NCBI GenBank assembly: GCA_018715345.1
Contig: DVLT01000027.1
Span: forward strand, 1 to 57,973
Direction of reading: 5' to 3'
From: Candidatus Onthocola gallistercoris
GTDB lineage: Bacteria > Bacillota > Clostridia > Lachnospirales > Lachnospiraceae
Length of the DNA stretch: 57,973 nt
Below, one piece after another: positions 51,526-57,973 of this stretch (the stretch's first letter is position 1; the number at the start of each line of letters is the position of its first letter). The notes beneath the pieces are model-generated. The model worked only from the letters and a program-made list of their open reading frames with translations. It ran no database searches and was not told where the DNA came from. The translations under genes and the position numbers were made by a program.

Positions 51526-52446
51526 CTAATAGATCAAAACCATCAGCGGCATGGTGATGATACAGACAACCGTTGTCACCACATTGATCACACTGGCATA
51601 GTCCGCATCTTTTCCATAAATCTGCGCCATCTGGGTCATGGTGGAGGCCGCCGGGGTGATCGATGCCAGGAAGCTGATCAGCAAGATCGTATCCCCATCT
51701 GGATGGAGACCGGACAAACCGCTCACTTTCAACACGATCAAGATGATGGCCGGGATCAATATCATCCGGAAAAAGGTCATCAGCCATACCCGATGGTAAC
51801 CTACGATTTTTTTCAGACTCATACCGCCGATCAGCATACCGGTGATGATCATGGATATGGGGCCGACCATACTGCTCACAGATGCGACCGTTCCTTCCAG
51901 TATAGACGGAAGTTTTATCCGGAGCAGGAACAGAACGATCCCCAGCAGGATGGCGATCATATTTACATTTGTCAGTATTTTTTTCAGATCGCCCCCCTTT
52001 TCACCGCACAAAACACTTTTCCCATGGGTCCACATGAGGATCAGCTGGACACACATGAAAGCGCTGGAATAGATGACCCATTCTTCCCCCAATACCCCGG
52101 TGACAATGGGAATGATCAGATTTCCCGAATTGGAGTAAATGACCGAAACCTTTTCCACTGCGTCCATATGGCATAGTCTGGACAACACTTCCGTCACCAG
52201 CAGCATGATCAGATGGATGATGACCGCAGCCAGCAGCGCCAGCAATAAGCCATTACGGATTTCTTTTGTATAATCCACCTGGAAGGCATGGATGATCACG
52301 CAAGGCATGACAATATACAATACCACCACCGATAAACTTTTACTCTGCCCGGCTCTCAAAACACCGCTTTTGACAAGCAGGATCCCCATCAAGATCATCA
52401 AAAAAAGCTGAACGATCTGGTTCAGCAATAATATCGCCACTTCCAC
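51526..52446 (-). CDS. AEC (auxin efflux carrier) family transporter
   Basis: A 306-residue membrane carrier with ten helices. Bacterial AEC members move malate or other dicarboxylates, or lysine. The conserved central motif region (GNLIIPIVTGVLGEE) and a Pro/Ser-rich end (ASITPAASTM) are seen. The start is GTG with GGAGG eight bases ahead. Monocistronic, with a palindrome upstream. Confidence 0.85.
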   Translation of the reverse strand: MEVAILLLNQIVQLFLMILMGILLVKSGVLRAGQSKSLSVVVLYIVMPCVIIHAFQVDYTKEIRNGLLLALLAAVIIHLIMLLVTEVLSRLCHMDAVEKVSVIYSNSGNLIIPIVTGVLGEEWVIYSSAFMCVQLILMWTHGKSVLCGEKGGDLKKILTNVNMIAILLGIVLFLLRIKLPSILEGTVASVSSMVGPISMIITGMLIGGMSLKKIVGYHRVWLMTFFRMILIPAIILIVLKVSGLSGLHPDGDTILLISFLASITPAASTMTQMAQIYGKDADYASVINVVTTVVCIITMPLMVLIY

Positions 52447-52473
52447 AATGATTTCCTCCGCATATATCTTTTC

Positions 52474-52502
52474 CGGACATTGTCCATCTGTCTAAATGTC
52501 CG
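52474..52502. promoter_or_regulatory. Inverted repeat upstream of the AEC carrier gene
   Basis: Perfect 8-bp arms CGGACATT and AATGTCCG with a 13-base centre lie just ahead of the ribosome site. A shorter dyad GGAC-N3-GTCC sits in the left arm. It is a candidate operator for an unknown regulator. Confidence 0.45.
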
Positions 52503-52536
52503 CACATCTTGGGCATCGGCGGGCAATGTCAGCAAA

Positions 52537-52599
52537 TGACTCACGGCCAGATCAGATTATCCGCAGGATCCGATACAAAACCGTGAGTCACTTTTATTT
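52537..52599. terminator. Terminator-like stem past the CoADR-rhodanese gene
   Basis: Perfect arms TGACTCACGG and CCGTGAGTCA enclose 34 bases. TTTTATTT follows on the plus strand, while the minus strand has only TTTGC. It probably ends the CoADR transcript, although the stronger T-run points the other way. The rest of the gap holds no gene. Confidence 0.5.
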
Positions 52600-52675
52600 A
52601 TCTATTGACACAAACCTGTCCCTTTCCCATCGGGAACCGTACTCTTCGCATCACCCGGTCACAGTCCCTTCCGGA

Positions 52676-54319
52676 TCAAAAGGGGCTTTTAAAAAAGGAC
52701 ATACCTCCCGCCAGTACTTTGACGGATCCAAACCCATTCTGCATCAGGATGCGCGCAGCATTATAGGCACGGACGCCCACGCCGCACCGGATCACCAACG
52801 TCCGGTCTTTGGGCAGGCCGTTGATCCTTTCCCGCAGCTGCCCCAATGGAATATGGAAAATGCCCGTCATATCTTCGCCAGCCACTTCCCAATCTTCCCG
52901 TACATCCACTAAAGCCATATCTTTTGTCAGTTCTGTCGGCATGACAAAAGATACCAGACCTTTTAATATATTGTCTGCCACATAACCGGCCATGTTCACC
53001 GGATCCTTAGCCGAAGAAAACGGCGGCGCATAGGACAGTTCCAACTTCTCCAGATCCCGGACGCTGCCTTTCATGCGCATCACTGTGGCGATCGTATCAA
53101 TACGCTTGTCCACACCTTCCAGTCCCACGATCTGGGCGCCCAATATCTGTCCTTCCATGGTAAAGATCAGTTTTAAGATCATGGATTTAGCTCCCGGATA
53201 ATATGTAGCATGGGATTTCTGATTGATCAGGACCACTTCATAATCTTTTCCCTTTAACTTACCGTCTGATCTTAGCATCTTTTCATTGATCCCCACAGAC
53301 GCGGCAGTCAAGTCAAAGATCTTCACTACCGATGTGCCCAAACTTCCGTCATAGGTTTCCCCATCCAACTGACAGATATCATTGGCTGCAATACGTCCTT
53401 GCTTGTTGGCCGGGCCGGCAAGAGGGATCATCGCCGGATTGCCTGTCACCAGGTTCTTTATCTCTGCCACATCCCCGACAGCCCATATATCCGGTTCAGA
53501 CGTCCGCATATATTCATCCACTTTTATACCGCCCCGGTCACCCAAAAGGATACCGGCTTCTCTGGCGATCTTACTGTTTGGCCGCACACCTATGGACAGG
53601 AGCACCATATCCGCTGAAATCTCTTCCCCATTGGCAAGATAAATGGACAGTCCCTTTTTCTTTTTCTCAAAACCGGTCACAGAAGCGCCCGTATAAAGGT
53701 GGACGCCTTTTTTGCTGATATGCTCATGAAGAAAACCGGCCATATCCATATCCAAAGGCGGCATGACTTGACTCGTCACCTCGATCAATGTCACATCCAA
53801 GCCTCTTTCCTGGAGATTTTCCGCCATCTCCAGCCCGATGAAACCGCCGCCGATGACAGTTACCCGCTTTATCCGTTCTTTTTCAATACGCTGATATATG
53901 GCATCCGTATCCGGCACCGTCCAAAGCGTATAAATGCCTTCGCTATCAATTCCCGGGATATTCGGCTTATAAGGAGAAGAGCCGGTGGCTATGATCAACT
54001 GGTCATAGGACTCCTCGTAGATCGTGCCGTCTTTTTTCTTTACCTGCACAGTTTTCGCTTCCGGATCGATCTTGATTGCCTGCTGTCTCGTCCGCACATC
54101 CAGACGGTATCGGCTGCGCATACTTTCCGGCGTTTGGATCAAAAGCGCCTCCCGATCCTTGATCACACCGCCGATATAATAGGGCAATCCGCAATTGGCA
54201 TAAGATATATAGCTTCCCTTTTCAAGGATGATGATCTCCATATCCTCATCCAGCCTTCTCAATCTGGCAGCCGCAGTTGCTCCAGCGGCCACACCGCCGA
54301 TAATTACTGTTTTACTCAT
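52676..54319 (-). CDS. CoA-disulfide reductase-like flavoprotein with rhodanese domain
   Basis: A 547-residue fusion. The flavoprotein part (1 to about 445) has a Rossmann start VIIGGVAAGATAAAR, the redox cysteine in YANCGLPYYIGG (C43) and a second nucleotide loop VIGGGFIGLEMAE. The rhodanese part (about 460-547) has its cysteine loop IRCGVGVRAYN. Such CoADR-RHD proteins reduce CoA disulfides or persulfides. Probably cytoplasmic; monocistronic, with GGAGG ahead of its start. Confidence 0.93.
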   Translation of the reverse strand: MSKTVIIGGVAAGATAAARLRRLDEDMEIIILEKGSYISYANCGLPYYIGGVIKDREALLIQTPESMRSRYRLDVRTRQQAIKIDPEAKTVQVKKKDGTIYEESYDQLIIATGSSPYKPNIPGIDSEGIYTLWTVPDTDAIYQRIEKERIKRVTVIGGGFIGLEMAENLQERGLDVTLIEVTSQVMPPLDMDMAGFLHEHISKKGVHLYTGASVTGFEKKKKGLSIYLANGEEISADMVLLSIGVRPNSKIAREAGILLGDRGGIKVDEYMRTSEPDIWAVGDVAEIKNLVTGNPAMIPLAGPANKQGRIAANDICQLDGETYDGSLGTSVVKIFDLTAASVGINEKMLRSDGKLKGKDYEVVLINQKSHATYYPGAKSMILKLIFTMEGQILGAQIVGLEGVDKRIDTIATVMRMKGSVRDLEKLELSYAPPFSSAKDPVNMAGYVADNILKGLVSFVMPTELTKDMALVDVREDWEVAGEDMTGIFHIPLGQLRERINGLPKDRTLVIRCGVGVRAYNAARILMQNGFGSVKVLAGGMSFFKSPF

Positions 54320-54417
54320 TCAAACTCCTCCTGTGCTTTTGATAATGATCAGAATACCACTCTTTCTGCCTGCATTCCGTGATTCAGTCACATCGCCTGC
54401 CTAAATCCCTAAAGGGG

Positions 54418-55053
54418 TCATACTCCAACTCGGTCACACACATCTGCCAGACAACACCGGTCGCAATGGGGTTGGGTCCGCGCTGTACACACATCCCGTC
54501 CATGATAGACCAGCCGGTGGCAGAAATCACTGCCCTCTTCCGGCGGAATGATCTTCCAAAGCGCCATCTCCACCTTTTTAGGCTCTTTGATCTGATCCAC
54601 CAGTCCGATCCGGTTTACCAAACGGATACAATGGGTGTCTGTGACAATGGCTGGCTTTCCAAACACATCGCCCATGATCAGATTCGCGCTTTTTCGGCCG
54701 ACTCCCGGCAGTTTTAAAAGCGCCTGAAAGTCTCCCGGCACCTGACCGTTATACTCTTCTTTCAGTATCTTCATGCAGGCGCTGATGTCCCTGGCTTTAC
54801 TTTTGCCCAGCCCGCACGGCCTCACGATCCGTTCGATATCTTCCATATCTGCGGCTGCCAGCGCATCCACATCCGGATACTTTTTATATAATTCCTCCAC
54901 CACCACATTGACCCGGGCATCTGTGCACTGGGCTGCCAGCCGAACGCTGACCAGAAGCTTCCACGCCTCATTATAATCCAATGTACAGCCTGCATCCGGA
55001 TATTCTTCCTTCAGTCTCCGGATCACTTCCAGAGCCCGCTCTTCTTTTGTCAT
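54418..55053 (-). CDS. nth: Endonuclease III
   Basis: A 211-residue DNA glycosylase/AP lyase that removes oxidised pyrimidines. The helix-hairpin-helix LPGVGRKSAN has the catalytic lysine, the aspartate is in VTDTHCIR and a C-terminal 4Fe-4S set reads C-x6-C-x2-C-x5-C. All key residues are present. Monocistronic; a possible -10 box TAGAAT lies about 40 bases upstream. Confidence 0.95.
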   Translation of the reverse strand: MTKEERALEVIRRLKEEYPDAGCTLDYNEAWKLLVSVRLAAQCTDARVNVVVEELYKKYPDVDALAAADMEDIERIVRPCGLGKSKARDISACMKILKEEYNGQVPGDFQALLKLPGVGRKSANLIMGDVFGKPAIVTDTHCIRLVNRIGLVDQIKEPKKVEMALWKIIPPEEGSDFCHRLVYHGRDVCTARTQPHCDRCCLADVCDRVGV

Positions 55054-55176
55054 AGGTGCCTCCTTTTATTCCGCCTGATAATATACATTCTAACACAGGA
55101 TGACGGGATTTTAAAGACATCTTCTCCTGTCACACCTTGTGTCCCTGACAAAATTCTTAAAAATCCCCATAGAGAA

Positions 55177-55205
55177 TTGTTTTTAAAGAAGGAAAATGGT
55201 ATGAT
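55177..55205 (+). promoter_or_regulatory. Candidate promoter of the vanRS-type pair
   Basis: TTGTTT (55177-55182), 17 bases and TATGAT (55200-55205). The leader that follows contains GGTCAAA and TTTGACC arms and two copies of CCGGTTTT, possible VanR-type binding sites. Weak -35 box, so the call is moderate. Confidence 0.5.
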
Positions 55206-55293
55206 GCAGACAAATCCCGGTCAAATACCAGCCGGTTTTCAGACATATCCGATCTATCCCGACCGGTTTTGACCATAACGCAAAGTAAGGGGC

Positions 55294-55995
55294 ATGGACA
55301 TGAACGAAAAAATCTTAGTTGTGGATGATGAAAAAGAGATCGCCGATCTGATGGAAATATATCTGGAAAACGATGGTTACACAGTATATAAGTTTTATAA
55401 AGGTTTGGACGCTTTAAAATGTATCGAAAAGGCAGAACCGGATCTGGCCATACTGGATGTGATGCTGCCGGACATCGATGGTTTTCATCTTTGCCGCAAG
55501 ATCCGTGAAACACATTATTTCCCCATCATCATGCTGACCGCAAAGGTGGAGGACGGGGACAAGATCATGGGACTGACCATCGGGGCAGACGACTATATCA
55601 CCAAACCTTTCAATCCGTTGGAAGTAACTGCCCGAGTTAAAACTCAACTGCGCCGCTACCGTTTTTACAATCAGACCGGCCAGACTCCGGAAATAAACGA
55701 ATATGATATCCGCGGTCTGGTGATCAACCGGGAACACCACAAATGTTATCTGTTCGGCAAGGAACTGTCTTTAACTCCCATTGAGTTTTCCATCCTCTGG
55801 TATCTGTGTGAAAATCAGGGCAAAGTGGTGGCTTCTGAAGAACTTTTTGAAGCAGTCTGGGGGGAAAAATATCTGAACAATAATAACACGGTCATGGCCC
55901 ACATCGGCCGTATCCGTGAAAAAATGCACGAGACCGCCAAAAATCCAAAATTCATCAAAACCGTATGGGGAGTGGGATATAAAATTGAAAAATAA
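55294..55995 (+). CDS. OmpR-type response regulator, VanR-like
   Basis: A 233-residue regulator with receiver domain (acceptor D55 in LAILDVMLPD, switch lysine in YITKPF) and OmpR/PhoB winged helix (LTPIEFSILWYL, TVMAHIGRIREK). It is followed in overlap by a sensor kinase and then a VanG-like ligase, so VanR is the natural comparison. It probably activates the ligase operon. Confidence 0.9.
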   Translation: MDMNEKILVVDDEKEIADLMEIYLENDGYTVYKFYKGLDALKCIEKAEPDLAILDVMLPDIDGFHLCRKIRETHYFPIIMLTAKVEDGDKIMGLTIGADDYITKPFNPLEVTARVKTQLRRYRFYNQTGQTPEINEYDIRGLVINREHHKCYLFGKELSLTPIEFSILWYLCENQGKVVASEELFEAVWGEKYLNNNNTVMAHIGRIREKMHETAKNPKFIKTVWGVGYKIEK

Positions 55996-57133
55996 CCATC
56001 ATACATTATCCAAAGCCCTTGGGATCACCCTGCTTGTGATCCTGGGTGTAACTGCTGTTTTCTTTCTGTTTGACTTCACATTCAACGGCATGTTTGTGGA
56101 CTGGTTCGACGGCACCTTCATGACCACTTATGAAGAATACATACCAGAGGCAGGCCGCAGCGGTATCGTCCGTCGTCCCAATTGGGATCAGATCAAACAG
56201 CTTTTGTTCTTTCTGGTGGTCTGCGTATTGCTGATCGGTATTTTGGCTGTGGCGCTTGTGTCCCATTTCTATGCCCGATACCGGGTGCGGAAAAATATCG
56301 CCCAGATCAGTCGGATGCTCCGGGATTATACGATCGCCGATAAAGATGCAGATGGCATCTTTCCTTCCGAATACAGGGACATTGCAGCCCAGATGGCTTC
56401 CATCCGGGAACAGATGGCGGAACATGAACGGATCATCCGGGAAGAAACATCCCGCAAAAACGATCTGATCTTGTATCTGGCCCATGATCTGAAAACCCCC
56501 TTGGCTTCTGTCATCGGATATCTGGATCTTTTACGGGATGAACGACAGATATCCGAAGAACTTCAGGAAAAATATCTGGGTATAGCTCTCCACAAGGCAG
56601 AACGGCTGGAAGAACTCATCAATGAATTTTTTGAAATCGCCCGCTTTAATCTGTCCGATATCTCATTGCAATATGGAAATATCAGCCTGACCCGTCTGCT
56701 GGAACAGTTGATTTTTGAATTTCAGCCTATGCTGAAAGATAAAAATCTGACCTGCAGTCTGGAAGCGCCGGAGGAGCTGAAGCTCCGGTGTGACGCGGAT
56801 AAACTCCAGCGGGTATTTGACAACCTGTTGAGAAACGCAGTCATCTATAGCTTTAAAGATACGGCGATCCATATCCAGGCTTCTCAAGTAAAGGACCAGG
56901 TAACTGTCACCTTTACAAATACCGGCGAGACCATTCCCAAAGAAAAGCTGGACCGGATATTTGAACAGTTCTATCGTCTGGACCTTTCCCGCAATACGGG
57001 CAGCGGCGGCGCCGGTCTGGGGCTGGCCATCGCCAAACGGATCGTGGAACTGCATCACGGTACGATCCGCGTCCAAAGCCTGGATGAACAGACCTGTTTT
57101 ACCGTCACCCTTCCTGCCGTAGGAAAATCGTAA
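55985..57133 (+). CDS. Sensor histidine kinase, VanS-like
   Basis: A 382-residue membrane kinase. Two helices (about 11-30 and 72-95) bracket a short outer loop of about 40 residues, then HAMP, H-box LAHDLKTPLAS with H167 and ATP-binding boxes FDNLLRNAV and GSGGAGLGLAIA. The TTG at 55985 is preferred: GGGGAGTGGG precedes it and the pair overlaps by 11 bases. The small outer domain is like VanS of VanB/VanG-type systems only in general layout; the signal it senses is unknown. Confidence 0.88.
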   Translation: MKNNHHTLSKALGITLLVILGVTAVFFLFDFTFNGMFVDWFDGTFMTTYEEYIPEAGRSGIVRRPNWDQIKQLLFFLVVCVLLIGILAVALVSHFYARYRVRKNIAQISRMLRDYTIADKDADGIFPSEYRDIAAQMASIREQMAEHERIIREETSRKNDLILYLAHDLKTPLASVIGYLDLLRDERQISEELQEKYLGIALHKAERLEELINEFFEIARFNLSDISLQYGNISLTRLLEQLIFEFQPMLKDKNLTCSLEAPEELKLRCDADKLQRVFDNLLRNAVIYSFKDTAIHIQASQVKDQVTVTFTNTGETIPKEKLDRIFEQFYRLDLSRNTGSGGAGLGLAIAKRIVELHHGTIRVQSLDEQTCFTVTLPAVGKS

Positions 57134-57183
57134 GAAATTCCGTATAAAAACAGAAGAATAGTTTATGACCATCCGATAAAATG

Positions 57184-57236
57184 ACACTCTTGTTTTTGAT
57201 AGACTGATTTCAGCATCAAAACAAGAGTGTTTTTAT
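57184..57236 (+). terminator. Terminator or attenuator between vanS-like and ligase genes
   Basis: Arms ACACTCTTGTTTTTGAT and ATCAAAACAAGAGTGT (one bulged T) form a 16-bp stem, followed by TTTTTATTT. It would end the two-component transcript, so the ligase may have its own promoter or depend on read-through. Confidence 0.82.
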
Positions 57237-57292
57237 TTGGTCTCATTATCCGTCCAGATAAAATCTCCATCATAAAAAAGGAGGTCATCCCA

Positions 57293-57973
57293 TTGAAAAA
57301 ACAGCGTATCGCCATTCTATTCGGCGGACGTTCCGCCGAATATCCCATATCTTTGCAATCCGCATCGGCCGTCCTTCAACATCTGGATGCCGGACGATCG
57401 GACATCTATCCCATTGGCATTACCCGTGAAGGAAAATGGTATCACTACACGGGTCCCTTTGAAAAGATCGCCGATGACAGCTGGCATGAGGACAGACATT
57501 TTCTTTTCCCAGTTGCCATCCTGCCCGTTCCTTCCCCCAAAGGCGTACTGGAATTTAAAAACGGCAAGGCCCGTCTGACGCCCTTGGATCTGGTTTTCCC
57601 GATCCTACATGGGCAAAATGGAGAAGATGGCCGGATCCAGGGGGTGTTTGAACTGGCGGATATACCCCTGGTCGGCTGCGGCACACTGGCTTCCGCCATT
57701 TGTATGGATAAGGATCGTTCCCACAAGCTGGTCCGCGCATCCGGCATTCCTGTCCCAGAAGCCGTCACGTTCCACAGACAGGAAACGGAAGCCGCATTGG
57801 CAGAAATCTGTTCCCGGCTTGCCTTTCCTGTTTTTGTCAAACCGCTGCGTTCCGGCTCCTCCTTTGGCATCACCAAAGTCACTGAACAGCAAAAATTGCC
57901 ATCTGCTGTGGAACAGGCATTTTTCTATGATGAAGAAGTCATCGTGGAAGAGGCCATTGATGGCTTTGAGGTG
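57293..57973 (+). CDS. VanG-like D-alanine-D-X ligase, partial
   Basis: The first 227 residues of a D-Ala-D-Ala ligase superfamily protein, cut by the window edge. Family motifs are FGGRSAEYPISLQSA at the start, HGQNGEDGRIQG, MDKDRSHKL and VKPLRSGSSFGI. Ordinary Ddl enzymes have Glu-His before the Val-Ser-Leu run; here it is Glu-Tyr (AEYPISLQSA), as in VanC/VanE/VanG D-Ala-D-Ser ligases. The TTG start has AAGGAGG eight bases ahead. With VanR/VanS-like genes upstream, a VanG-type operon is likely; the D-Ser specificity cannot be proven from the part seen. Confidence 0.82.
   Translation, partial: MKKQRIAILFGGRSAEYPISLQSASAVLQHLDAGRSDIYPIGITREGKWYHYTGPFEKIADDSWHEDRHFLFPVAILPVPSPKGVLEFKNGKARLTPLDLVFPILHGQNGEDGRIQGVFELADIPLVGCGTLASAICMDKDRSHKLVRASGIPVPEAVTFHRQETEAALAEICSRLAFPVFVKPLRSGSSFGITKVTEQQKLPSAVEQAFFYDEEVIVEEAIDGFEV

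Noticed and set aside
57293-57973. Housekeeping D-Ala-D-Ala ligase
   Set aside because: Not excluded, but the Glu-Tyr motif and the VanRS-like genes next to it favour a VanG-type ligase.

Overview
The window looks like chromosomal DNA of an anaerobic, low-oxygen-tolerance Firmicute, most likely a gut Lachnospiraceae (class Clostridia). Base composition is near half GC by eye, with strong AAGGAGG-type ribosome sites, TTGACA/TATAAT promoters and simple hairpin-plus-T-run terminators. The gene content fits: rubrerythrin, ATP-type PEP carboxykinase, an EtfAB-linked hydroxyacid (lactate) dehydrogenase, several sugar PTS systems, a CoA-disulfide-reductase-like enzyme and a VanG-type ligase. The species cannot be fixed from the sequence. 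Most genes are on the minus strand in short operons.

Left part (1-12.3 kb): an IS200-like element with an unusual hairpin-rich non-coding arm; a minus-strand run upp - marR - MNT/HEPN pair; a YtrA-type GntR/ABC operon with a clear promoter-operator; a small membrane protein; a two-cluster Fe-S protein behind a palindrome placed like an activator site; a LacI-controlled PTS EIIBC followed by two overlapping cytoplasmic esterases; a GNAT remnant; and TspO.

Middle (12.4-29.6 kb): an intact MATE exporter follows a 903-residue protein in which a TetM/EF-G-like ribosome-binding GTPase is fused to a YacP/Rae1-like NYN nuclease. Next come a decayed MATE gene beside an intact MarR repressor, an SsuABC-type importer, and a lactate-type cluster (FAD hydroxyacid dehydrogenase, acyl-CoA dehydrogenase, EtfB, EtfA) with its FadR-type regulator and two matching TGGT-N3-ACCA operators. 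An orphan Hpt / HD-GYP response-regulator pair, a HAD-MFS chimeric remnant and a TipA-like MerR regulator close this part.

Right-middle (29.7-47 kb): a hexitol/sorbose-type operon (1-phosphofructokinase-like kinase, SorE-like dehydrogenase, DeoR regulator, mannitol-type EIICBA), pckA with a divergent LysR gene, a decayed ABC exporter pair and MarR remnant, a small DUF-like gene, RlmD-type methyltransferase, and a complete LicT-controlled beta-glucoside operon (licT - RAT/terminator - EIIBC - GH1 - EIIA). The lone EIIA could also serve the EIIA-less EIIBC near 9 kb.

Right end (46.4-57.97 kb): rubrerythrin, TRIC-type channel plus class-3 aldehyde dehydrogenase, an alpha/beta hydrolase whose nucleophile serine is glycine, a MalY-type C-S lyase, an auxin-efflux-type carrier, a CoADR-rhodanese fusion, endonuclease III, and a VanR/VanS pair leading into a VanG-like D-Ala-D-X ligase cut by the window edge. 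Three loci for drug or solute transporters are broken by internal deletions, so exporter genes here seem to be decaying while neighbouring regulators persist.
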